Shown here: positions 1-7,355 of the stretch, piece after piece
Layout: each line of letters opens with the position of its first letter
How positions within the stretch are numbered: position 1 is the stretch's first letter
Source of the DNA: a virus
Length of the DNA stretch: 38,540 nucleotides
Reading direction: 5' to 3' (one strand)
Virus record (IMG/VR): IMGVR_UViG_3300037054_000098
Span: 1 to 38,540 of that record
Position numbers and translations under genes: made by a program
Notes under the pieces: generated by a model
Seen by the model: only the letters and a program-made list of their open reading frames with translations
Databases searched by the model: none
Told to the model about the DNA's origin: nothing

Positions 1-80
1 CTCTCCCCCAAGCTGATTCTTGACAGTACTTCCTTTTTGGCATCAATTACTGGTTCTAATAATCCGATTAGAATCTTCAT
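1..80 (-). CDS. Partial small CDS at window edge
   Basis: An open frame starts at ATG 78-80 on the minus strand (MKILIGLLEPVIDAKK...) and runs off the window with no stop in 26 codons. There is no clear Shine-Dalgarno sequence, and the 86 nt to the upstream endolysin-like gene hold nothing I recognise. A short inverted repeat, CAGTT...AACTG, lies just before the start. Function unknown; it may not be a gene. Confidence 0.35.
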   Translation of the reverse strand, partial: MKILIGLLEPVIDAKKEVLSRISLGE

Positions 81-166
81 TGGTACAGTTAGGATTCAAC
101 TGTACTTTACCGCAGCCATTGTTTGGGCGATTCACACCGTAATCCCACGGTCAAAATCGCAGTTAG

Positions 167-514
167 TTATCCACGTACTCCATCAGGAGTAATACTATAA
201 TGATTATAATCTGCCGTTGAAAAGTCTCCACCCCATCTATACTTATCTCCAAGGGTTTTCCACCATGTACCCAATTCAGTGTGACCCATGGAGTCAGTAA
301 TATACTTTCCATTCTTAAACAAATTTATATCTATTGCCAACTTCTCAATGTGTAACGAATGAGAAATTCCTTTCCCATGCGCTGCATTCCAGTCAGCTTG
401 TTCTTGTGAACGTTGTGCTTCACCAAGGGTAACATCGTAACCAATAGCCTTAGCCTTTTGTATAAGTAAAGCTGCCGATTGTGCAAATTCTTGTTGTAAT
501 AGTAGTTCACTCAT
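167..514 (-). CDS. M15-family peptidoglycan peptidase (endolysin-like)
   Basis: This 115-aa protein is predicted to be a zinc L,D- or D,D-carboxypeptidase that cuts peptidoglycan peptides during lysis or entry. The Peptidase_M15 pattern is visible: the zinc motif SLHIEKLAIDINLF (S-x-H-x6-D, about residues 52-65) and a distal histidine in DYNHYS near residue 105. It is a bare catalytic domain with no signal peptide or wall-binding domain, the size of T5-type single-domain endolysins. It follows the scaffold-like gene with an ATGA-type overlap, so the two are probably co-translated. It would need a holin to reach the periplasm; the best candidate is at 18271. A virion-associated role is the alternative. 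Confidence 0.8.
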   Translation of the reverse strand: MSELLLQQEFAQSAALLIQKAKAIGYDVTLGEAQRSQEQADWNAAHGKGISHSLHIEKLAIDINLFKNGKYITDSMGHTELGTWWKTLGDKYRWGGDFSTADYNHYSITPDGVRG

Positions 515-1500
515 TAACGTCTGCCTCTTTGTGAAGCAGCTTCATCTTCTAAATCTTGTACGAGTTTAGCAAAACCTTTTTCATGTAAAAGTTTCTGCTT
601 ATACGTTTCCCCGTCCATAGTATTAACCTGCTTTAGTGTGTATTTAACCGTCTTTTGTGGCTCTACATCACTAGCAGGGATACGGGTTAATCCTGTAGGT
701 GGTGGTGCAACTGTTCTAACAGGAGTAGGCGGTATAGGTGGTTCTAAAATTTCTTCTCGTGTAGGCGCAACTTCCTCGATGGGCGCAACAACAGAAGTTA
801 TAGGCGCAACAACAGGTGCAGGTGCAGGTGCATTAAGCACGGTTCCTCCTCCAAATAAAATTACATTATCCTTCTTCAAAGTTTCATAGGCTAACTGAAA
901 ATTTGACTGTAAAGGGGCTAAATTATTCTTAATCATCCAACCTGTAATAGCACTCTGATTTTCCACGCATTTATAGTAATCAGGGTTTGAAGTCATAAAA
1001 GCATCAGATTCAACACGAGCTAACAACTTCATTTCATTTTGTGACAACTTTGCCAAAGTGTCTCGTAAAACAGAGGGTGTCATTCCAATAGTTGTTTCAA
1101 ACAAAGTATTGGTAGCTTGTTCTGATCGCTCAGGGTCAAGTAGATCACGAGAAAATTGAATACGCTCATCAGGAGTAAGTGCTCTTGGATTAAACTCCAA
1201 AGGAACTTCAAACTTCGCAGCCCCCTCAGGAATGTTTTCCGTGTCAACAATACCTAAACGATTTTTTCTAGTTTGCTCTCTAAGTGCGCGAACTAGGTTA
1301 ACATTCTGCTCCACTAACTTCTCAGCTAGTTCCTCATTAGTTTTATATTTAATTACCTGTTCTCCACCTAATTTTCTACCCTGTTCATCTTTTGGTTGAT
1401 ATCGGTATTCCTTCTCAGGTTCGACAACAGGAACTACAGGTGCTACAGGAACTACTGGTTCCGGTAAAGGAACATTATCTTCTATAAGAATTTCACTCAT
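514..1500 (-). CDS. Scaffold-like virion assembly protein
   Basis: This 328-aa protein is acidic and low in cysteine. Both ends are rich in proline, alanine and valine (VPLPEPVVPVAPVVPVV near the N-terminus; a second Pro-Ala-Val stretch around 225-270), and they flank a charged, probably helical middle. The composition and the position downstream of portal, two genes removed and before where a capsid gene would lie, suit a head scaffold. I see no conserved motif, so the role is inferred from context. Its start overlaps the end of the GIY-YIG gene by 4 nt. A minor structural or internal virion protein is the alternative. Confidence 0.55.
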   Translation of the reverse strand: MSEILIEDNVPLPEPVVPVAPVVPVVEPEKEYRYQPKDEQGRKLGGEQVIKYKTNEELAEKLVEQNVNLVRALREQTRKNRLGIVDTENIPEGAAKFEVPLEFNPRALTPDERIQFSRDLLDPERSEQATNTLFETTIGMTPSVLRDTLAKLSQNEMKLLARVESDAFMTSNPDYYKCVENQSAITGWMIKNNLAPLQSNFQLAYETLKKDNVILFGGGTVLNAPAPAPVVAPITSVVAPIEEVAPTREEILEPPIPPTPVRTVAPPPTGLTRIPASDVEPQKTVKYTLKQVNTMDGETYKQKLLHEKGFAKLVQDLEDEAASQRGRR

Positions 1501-2012
1501 TTAAAGTTCTCCTCTCGTCTTTTAGTCCAGATAGCTTTCATAACTCTACTCTTTTTTAATCTTTCCTCAGATGTATTAAAAGTAGATAATTTCTTTTTTG
1601 CATTTTCAGATAAATGCGTTCCGATTCTAATTTCACGCATTTTTTGACTAAACTCTTGTGGATTTCTTAGAACTTTTTTCCTTCTCTTTTTGCCGATTGG
1701 ATGAATGTAGCCACTACATCCATCACCACCAAATGTTAAATTATATCCACTAACATTTGTTTTAGAGTTTAATGCTATAATCCACAGTCTTTCTAAATTG
1801 TTTGCCTCCAACTCAGTATCTACTATATTTAGAGTCTCTATAGAAAATTGATCTTTTCCATGCTTACGCATAGCATTATATAAATATCTATCTACCCCAT
1901 GATTTGCACAATAAACATGTTGTGACCACCTAATAGAAATAGGGACAGATGTTTTTCCCACATAAACCTTATTATTTACTTGATTTTTGATTAGATAAAC
2001 AAGATGTGGCAC
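1497..2012 (-). CDS. GIY-YIG homing endonuclease (free-standing)
   Basis: This 171-aa protein has an N-terminal GIY-YIG nuclease domain: LVYLIKN..NKVYVGKT, then the arginine of SIRWSQH, the YLYNAMRKHGKDQFSIETL helix and a glutamate in LERLWI. The C-terminal part is basic (GKKRRKK...) with NUMOD3-like segments of the Seg type. The start is GTG, directly after the TAG of the upstream gene, with no spacer. Such free-standing genes cut alleles lacking them and spread by repair. This one sits between the 122-aa gene and the scaffold-like gene without breaking either. Confidence 0.85.
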   Translation of the reverse strand: MPHLVYLIKNQVNNKVYVGKTSVPISIRWSQHVYCANHGVDRYLYNAMRKHGKDQFSIETLNIVDTELEANNLERLWIIALNSKTNVSGYNLTFGGDGCSGYIHPIGKKRRKKVLRNPQEFSQKMREIRIGTHLSENAKKKLSTFNTSEERLKKSRVMKAIWTKRREENFK

Positions 2013-2381
2013 CTATCTCTCCTCCAAAATATCTTCATATGTATTTAATACGTTTTCTATTACCTCATCTCCTAAATCAAGAATACCAGATGTTATATCA
2101 ACTGGAGCATCAGAAGCTTTAGGAGTATGTGTATATTGCTCCACTATAAAGTTTATCTCTTTAGTCCAATCATCATATAACTGTGCTGCAACTTGTGCAG
2201 CTAGGTGATTAGATAGTACATCTTTTTCTGCTGAATTTTTAGTGTTCAACAGTCTAGTTACAAATTTAGAAGTAGATGCTTTGATAATTTTATGCAATAC
2301 TTTATAACCATGCATTGATACTAGTGAAACAAGATACGCTCTATCAGCATTGTCTAAAGTTAATTCAAATTCAGGTTCCAT
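2013..2381 (-). CDS. Hypothetical head-module protein
   Basis: This 122-aa acidic, mostly helical protein (ELTLDNADRAYLVSL...) has no signal peptide or membrane segment. Its RBS is AGAGGAGAT directly before the ATG. It lies between portal and scaffold-like genes, a position often held by small assembly or connector-accessory proteins. I do not recognise the family. The 103-nt gap from the portal stop contains a possible pseudoknot (see 2428). Confidence 0.6.
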   Translation of the reverse strand: MEPEFELTLDNADRAYLVSLVSMHGYKVLHKIIKASTSKFVTRLLNTKNSAEKDVLSNHLAAQVAAQLYDDWTKEINFIVEQYTHTPKASDAPVDITSGILDLGDEVIENVLNTYEDILEER

Positions 2382-2427
2382 ATCTCCTCTTAAATTAAAC
2401 GGTGTCTACGCGGTGCTCCATTCCTAA

Positions 2428-2456
2428 CTAACCGCCACGGATTGTCGTTAGGTGGC
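2428..2456. promoter_or_regulatory. Possible H-type pseudoknot in portal/122-aa gap
   Basis: CTAAC (2428-2432) can pair with GTTAG (2447-2451), and GCCAC (2434-2438) with GTGGC (2452-2456). The order is A-B-A'-B', the topology of an H-type pseudoknot, and it works on either strand. It lies in the only gap of this part of the head operon, 47-75 nt upstream of the next start. It could be a leader element or an RNA processing site. Confidence 0.4.
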
Positions 2457-2484
2457 TACCATGCCGCAAAGATCAATCCCAATT

Positions 2485-4847
2485 TTACTCAACCTGCGGT
2501 TCTTGACCTTCTACACCTAATGCTCCGGGTTCTCCACTAACAGCCTCTGACTCAGTATTGGCTCTAGCAGATTCTAATACAAAATCTCTTTTCATACGAA
2601 GATCAGTAGTTTGCTCATTTTCTTGAGCCTTTAGTTGGGCCTTCTGATTGTTCAAGGACATTTGACCTTGTAGCTTAGAGTTCTGTTGAGCAGTTTGATT
2701 CTTTTGAGCCATTCTCTGCTTCATTTCAGGAGTTAAAGGTTTAATAATATCCTGTACATCTTTCCATTCACTAGATTCCATCCACATTTTTAAAATTGGT
2801 TTAAAATCTATATACTCACCATTAATCTCTGCCAAGCTCTCTTGAAGCTGTGGATTATTAAAGATTTGAGTAATCAGTGTCAAAGATTGTGCCATAGTAC
2901 GTTTAGCAGCTAAAGAAGCCCCTGCTAACGTTTCATATTCCATAGCAGCATCGTGATATTCTTGCAAATTTACTGTAAATGTTTTGCCGAGTTCCTCACC
3001 AAGGATAGCTTCAATTTCAGTGTCTGGCATAAACCGTAAAACCAGCATATCTAAGATATATAAAAACGGTTTAAATACTTGGTCAATAAAATTATCTAAT
3101 GGCCCATCAAGACGGGTTGCACTCGCATTAGCTTGAATACCTGCACCACTTGCTGTCCGTCCCATAGAGGATCGTGGGCCAGCAGTAGAACCTTGTACTA
3201 ACTGTTGATCGGCTCCAGAGGAACTTTCAGTAGCTTGTTCTGACTCTCGCAGCGCATTCCATACATCACCGGGAACCTTAGGGGTTTCCATCAGCTTGTA
3301 GGCTTTTTCTACATCACCATCTACAGAAAGAATTTTACCAAGTCCGGTACGAATCATCTGTGTAGGATTATTAGAATCACGCTGACGTAAGTAAATTGGA
3401 TTAACACCAAAAGAAAGAATCTTGAGTATAGAGTTTATAGTACCTTGATCTACACGCTGGTTTTGACCAACGATCAACCCAAGTCCCATTCCAAAGAATG
3501 CTTTTGGACGGTTCCACCAATTAGCCGAAAGATAGTTAATACAGTTAAATTTATTCTTACCTGTCTGTATAACCTTCTTACGATCTACTACAGTAATCTT
3601 TCTTCCTTTATCTACATATTCTAAAATTTCTAGCTTATTACGTAGTAAGTCAGGACTAACACTTATACCTTCTTTTTCAGCATGATGGACAATACCTTGT
3701 GCTAATGCTGCTTGGTCTACAGTTAATGTGGGCATTGTTCCCGGTTCAGCGGGTGGTAACCACCATTGCATCAACTCATTTTCCGTTTTAGGAAAATGCC
3801 ACTCATCCTTTTCAGGATTATCATCCTCTAACGAATCAATTGCTGTCTTTAAATCTCGCAGTTGATAGAAATCCATATAAACTACATCAACAACAAAGTC
3901 AGCCAATCGAATATCACCATAACGAAGATGCGGGTCAACTAAAACACGTTCAATAGCTTTGCACTCAAAGAATGGTCTAGGAACAATCTTCTTAGTCTCT
4001 TCAATATCAGGTGCTCCCTCAAGAACAACTGTTTTATCAGTCTTAGCTGATGTTGATCCAGTAGGCCCAAAGGGAATAGTAGTGGTTCTAGCTTTTCTCT
4101 TGTAACTAATTACTTCTTTATATTCTATTCCCCATTTCCAGATACTAGTTCCTAGTAACCCCATTTGCTCTAGACCCCATTTAGTTTCTGTTTTAAATTT
4201 ACACTCATCTAGGAGATATGAGGCCATAGCAGTTTTAGCAGAAACTAAATCCTGTGTTGTTCCCGGTCTAGGGCGTAGGATCATTGGTGGGTCTGCATAG
4301 AATAACCCTTTGTATAAAGACGGAACTATGGCGTTCACTGTTTTTGCTACCGTGAAACGTTGCACATTTGGTTCGCTGGTTGTTAAATGCTAAAAGCATT
4401 GATAGAACATTTCTGCCTACCTCATACAATTTTTATTCTTGTATGTTCGGACTATCACTTCATCTCAAAAAGATGTTTACTCGTTTAGTCTCTCACGGTG
4501 CGTTTGCTTCCGCCTTGTTGCCATTTCAGGGTTCAAGTCAATTAGAGTAAATTCTCTAGCTTATCTTTCAATAAGTAGACCCCAATTCAATAATCTATAA
4601 ATCATTGATTCTAAAGGACATATGTGTTTTCGTACACCGACATGGGCCGTGGTGACTGGTAAAGCATGTCTGCATCTCTGAACAGGAGCGACCATTGTTT
4701 TGATGCAACATACGCTTCTGCTTTAGAGGCACTACCAACCACTAAACTCAAATCGGCTCCCAACGTTTCTAAATCTCCACTAGATGTATAATCTTCTGCC
4801 GTAAGTTGACGACTTGGATTAGCCGCATCTGTTTCGATAAGTGCCAT
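2485..4847 (-). CDS. Portal protein, two exons (4847-4615 joined to 4375-2485)
   Basis: The spliced product is 707 aa, the size of P22-like portal proteins. It forms the dodecameric ring through which DNA enters the capsid. Exon 1 (4847-4615) encodes the first 77 residues, ending ...SVYENTYV plus two bases. Exon 2 (4375-2485) begins in the middle of a Leu codon and reads LEPNVQRFTVAKTV. The join restores one frame with no lost residue. Downstream come YKGLFYADPPMILRPRPG, a long alpha/beta core, a Ser/Gly-rich stretch (ATESSSGADQQL...) and a Gln-rich C-terminus. Without splicing, exon 1 stops at TAG 4613-4611, and exon 2 has only an unlikely internal GTG at 4365. The start is ATG 4847-4845, overlapping the GIY-YIG stop as TAATG. 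Confidence 0.85.
4376..4614 (-). ncRNA. ORF-less group I self-splicing intron in the portal gene
   Basis: This 239-nt minus-strand insertion has group I core elements. The R-like segment GTGAGAGACTAAACG and the S-like segment GATAGTCC give P7 (GACTA 4490-4486 with TAGTC 4454-4450), with P8 CATCT...AGATG between them. The P/Q region reads TGAAATGGCAACAAGGCGG. P1 can form between exon GTCCU (4619-4615) and GGGGU (4583-4579), with U-G at the splice site. The intron ends in G at 4376. These junctions restore the portal frame. It encodes no endonuclease, but a GIY-YIG gene abuts exon 1. Exact ends could shift by a few bases. Confidence 0.85.
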
Positions 4848-5476
4848 TAAACCCCCATTTCATTGTTTTTACGTTTCAATAAACTAGCACTAATTTTGGC
4901 TTTATGTTCATCAGATAAAATTTTACCTTTATGTGCAGCACTAAGTTTTGCCTTAGTTTCATCTGTGTGTTTTATACCTGTGTGTGCTATTCGGTGTTTC
5001 TCTTGAACTTCTGGAGAATTTCTACTAATAATCATATTTGCTAAATGCTCTGGAGAAACTTTTTTTCCTCTTTGAGCGTCACCAATTTTTTGCTTAGTTT
5101 CTAAACTATGTGGGCCATTTTTTCTTCCTGTAAGAGTAGTAGAAATTTTATTTCTAGTTTCTTCTGATGGACACCACCCATGGTTTCCCTCTCCACCAGC
5201 AGTTAGGTTATAACCTTTTTCTAAATTATTAGATTGGTACATTTTGATAAAGAATTTTTCAGCAATGTCAGCCAATTCATTATCAACGGCAGTAGCAATT
5301 CTTTTTACAGAAAACGACTCCTCACCGTGTTTCCTGATAGAGTTATAGAGTGGTTTAAATGTGCCTCGCCTAGAGTGCCTAAGATGCTCTCCCCATCGTT
5401 CAGCAACATCCTTACAAGTCTGCCCCACATAGACTTTCCTGTTCTCTTTATTTGTAACTAGATAGATACTAAACAT
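4847..5476 (-). CDS. GIY-YIG homing endonuclease beside the intron-bearing portal
   Basis: This 209-aa protein has FSIYLVTNKENRKVYVGQT (GIY-YIG), RWGEHLRHS and a YNSIRKHGEESFSV helix. Three or four NUMOD3-like repeats follow (e.g. SEETRNKISTTLTGRKNG, SLETKQKIGDAQRGKK, TDETKAKLSAAHKGK), which contact DNA in this family. It ends at the portal start with a TAATG overlap. Its neighbour is interrupted by an intron with no ORF of its own, so this enzyme may mobilise the intron by cutting intron-less portal alleles (collaborative homing). That link is an inference. Confidence 0.88.
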   Translation of the reverse strand: MFSIYLVTNKENRKVYVGQTCKDVAERWGEHLRHSRRGTFKPLYNSIRKHGEESFSVKRIATAVDNELADIAEKFFIKMYQSNNLEKGYNLTAGGEGNHGWCPSEETRNKISTTLTGRKNGPHSLETKQKIGDAQRGKKVSPEHLANMIISRNSPEVQEKHRIAHTGIKHTDETKAKLSAAHKGKILSDEHKAKISASLLKRKNNEMGV

Positions 5477-5498
5477 TTTTATTGGCCGATTTATGAAA

Positions 5499-5586
5499 TG
5501 GTCGCGGAAAAGGGACTTGAACCCCTACGGGCACTAAAGGCACCTGCTTCCAAGGCAGGGCGGCGACATTACCGGACTACTCCGCG
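5499..5586 (-). tRNA. tRNA, anticodon UGG (Pro) with class II length
   Basis: 88 nt with encoded CCA. Acceptor CGCGGAG pairs with TTCCGCG, discriminator A. Anticodon stem CCTGC/GCAGG encloses loop CTTGGAA, giving anticodon UGG (Pro). The T arm is AGGGG-TTCAAGT-CCCTT. The variable region is about 16 nt, long enough for class II (Ser/Leu/Tyr), but it does not form an obvious stem, and the D arm pairs poorly. It is either an odd Pro tRNA or a diverged Ser-type body. Confidence 0.75.
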
Positions 5587-5677
5587 ATTAGTTAAACACT
5601 AGGTCGCGGTCGTGGGGTTTTAAGGTCAACAATAAACACTTTAGAATAATACTTTATAGGCTCACAATTGGGTAAAT

Positions 5678-5753
5678 TGGAGGCGCTGACAAGAGTCGAA
5701 CTTGTAGATGATTGCTTACAAGGCAATTGCTGTTCCATTTGAGCCACAGCGCC
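5678..5753 (-). tRNA. tRNA-Thr (UGU)
   Basis: 76 nt with CCA encoded. Acceptor GGCGCTG/CAGCGCC, discriminator T. Anticodon arm ATTGC-CTTGTAA-GCAAT gives UGU, reading ACA. T arm ACAAG-TTCGACT-CTTGT. It lies between the glycosyltransferase gene and the UGG tRNA. An open frame on the same strand merely reads through it. Confidence 0.92.
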
Positions 5754-5785
5754 TTTAGTCCGAATTGTGTCAGTTTCAGTTTCCA

Positions 5786-6643
5786 TTATACACTTCCATG
5801 ATGGTGATGATGTTTATGGTGGTGATGCTGTCTATGCTGTTTAGCAAACTCAATTCCTTCATTTACTAGTCTACACATTTGTTCATAACTACCATATGCC
5901 CCATAATAGCGTCCTGAAAGAGCATCATTAACACCAGCGCCACTTTGTCCTGTCCACATCCTATCTTTCCAAACTACCCACTCTTTAGAGCCTTTTGGAC
6001 TCAACATAGGATGCCATATATGTAATATTTGTGATGGTAATGTTTTATGTTTCCAATAAAGGGTGTCAACTGCTCGCATAAAGGCATGATCTTCACCGCC
6101 CCATCCACGAAATCTTTCATCAAAACCACCAACTAACTCAAAAGCCTCTCTAGGCATTATTTGAAGCATTGCACCATACCAATGTCCTATATTGCTTCCA
6201 GAAGAATCAAATACACAGGTTATAGGTGGTGGGTCAGGAATCTCATATGGACAATCTGGCGGTGACTCTAAAATTGTCTTAGAGATTGACTCCTTTAATC
6301 TAAAGAATCTTCTATAGGGTACAAACCATAGCCGTCTATGCTTTTTTCTGGCCTTTCGTATTCTAAACGCTGCTTCTAGTATTACCTCTGGTTTAATATA
6401 CGCATCAGCGTCAATAATAACAAACACATCACCAGTCGCTCGTTTTTCTGCACAGTTCACGGCAACAGATTTAGAAAAAGGAGATTCACAATCATCACCA
6501 ATAACTATCTCTGCTCCGGGAAGTTGTCTCTCCCAATACCGTTTTAACCATCGCCAATTAACTTCACGACTTTGGTGATCATTATGATATGGAACTAATA
6601 AACTGATTCCATAGCCCTTTTTGAAACGCTTTACCCAACTCAT
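5786..6643 (-). CDS. GT-A fold glycosyltransferase with natural poly-His tail
   Basis: 285 aa from ATG 6643, chosen because GAGG precedes it and the fold begins at once (GISLLVPYHNDHQ). An upstream in-frame start would overlap the previous gene by 190 nt instead of 62. Visible motifs are the metal/nucleotide-sugar site VFVIIDADAYIKP (DxD) and the acceptor-side motif GGFDERFRGWGGEDHAFM, as in galactosyltransferase-like C-terminal domains. It should move a sugar from a nucleotide donor, to virion, DNA or host glycan. The C-terminus QHRQHHHHKHHHHHGSV is a native histidine run. It overlaps a polysaccharide pyruvyl transferase gene, so the two probably act on one glycan. Confidence 0.8.
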   Translation of the reverse strand: MSWVKRFKKGYGISLLVPYHNDHQSREVNWRWLKRYWERQLPGAEIVIGDDCESPFSKSVAVNCAEKRATGDVFVIIDADAYIKPEVILEAAFRIRKARKKHRRLWFVPYRRFFRLKESISKTILESPPDCPYEIPDPPPITCVFDSSGSNIGHWYGAMLQIMPREAFELVGGFDERFRGWGGEDHAFMRAVDTLYWKHKTLPSQILHIWHPMLSPKGSKEWVVWKDRMWTGQSGAGVNDALSGRYYGAYGSYEQMCRLVNEGIEFAKQHRQHHHHKHHHHHGSV

Positions 6644-7355
6644 AATATACCTCAAAAAGTTCTTGTTGACGATCTTCAACATGAAATCTAGAGGCTTCAA
6701 TAAGCTTTCCAAATTCAAACGGGCATTTGATGCTTTCCGAATAGTCCCTAAATTTAAAATCTCCTCCATCACGAGCTAATTCTCCACAAAACTCAACACG
6801 CCTTGGTATTCCGAAAGCATCTGCTAATATCATCCCATGTAAAGATGAGGTTAATATTTTTCTACATCCTCCTATTAATGAGATTATTTCTAAAGGATCA
6901 CGGTCAGGATTAATAACTGTATATGTATATGGTTTAGGACACCACCTATTGCGAACATCAAAATCTAAAATGCTATCCTGCCAATGCGGTACAATTCCTA
7001 GGTCAAAAACTTTTTCCTGTGGCCTAACCAATTCATCGGCTAATAAGCCGGGGTCACCTAGTACAAATTCACCTTTAATTCCTCTAGCCGATAATGGCCC
7101 TCTAAGTGCCCAAATCTTGGCGGTATTAGTGTGTAAATGTAACCTAGAGAATTCATGTAATTTACCAGAACCAATAATGTGTCCATCCCATAAAGGGGGG
7201 ACATGTTCTAAAATTGAACCAACTGATATAATCTGTGAATGACTAATTGTATCCCATTGAACCTTAATGTCAGCAAATCGTTCCAATAACAAAGGGGCCA
7301 ATTGATCCCCAAAATTTGGTCTTTCGTTCCACCAATACGACTTTATTCTCCTCAT
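6582..7355 (-). CDS. Polysaccharide pyruvyl transferase family protein
   Basis: 257 aa with the GT-B-like PS_pyruv_trans pattern: NFGDQLAPLLLERF near the N-terminus, IISVGSILEHV, RGPLSARGI, GDPGLLADEL, and the conserved C-terminal TSSLHGMILADAFGIPR with its serine and histidine. Family members transfer pyruvate from phosphoenolpyruvate to sugars as a ketal, or are related glycan transferases. It starts directly at the terminase stop (overlap at 7355) and overlaps the glycosyltransferase downstream. A phage-carried pair of this kind inside the head operon is uncommon. Virion glycosylation or host surface alteration are both possible. Confidence 0.82.
   Translation of the reverse strand: MRRIKSYWWNERPNFGDQLAPLLLERFADIKVQWDTISHSQIISVGSILEHVPPLWDGHIIGSGKLHEFSRLHLHTNTAKIWALRGPLSARGIKGEFVLGDPGLLADELVRPQEKVFDLGIVPHWQDSILDFDVRNRWCPKPYTYTVINPDRDPLEIISLIGGCRKILTSSLHGMILADAFGIPRRVEFCGELARDGGDFKFRDYSESIKCPFEFGKLIEASRFHVEDRQQELFEVYYELGKAFQKGLWNQFISSIS

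Noticed and set aside
4368-4550. 60-aa plus-strand frame inside the intron
   Set aside because: It is antisense to conserved group I core elements and has no RBS.
5592-5786. 64-aa open frame on the minus strand
   Set aside because: It reads through tRNA-Thr and has no RBS; its codons are the tRNA sequence.
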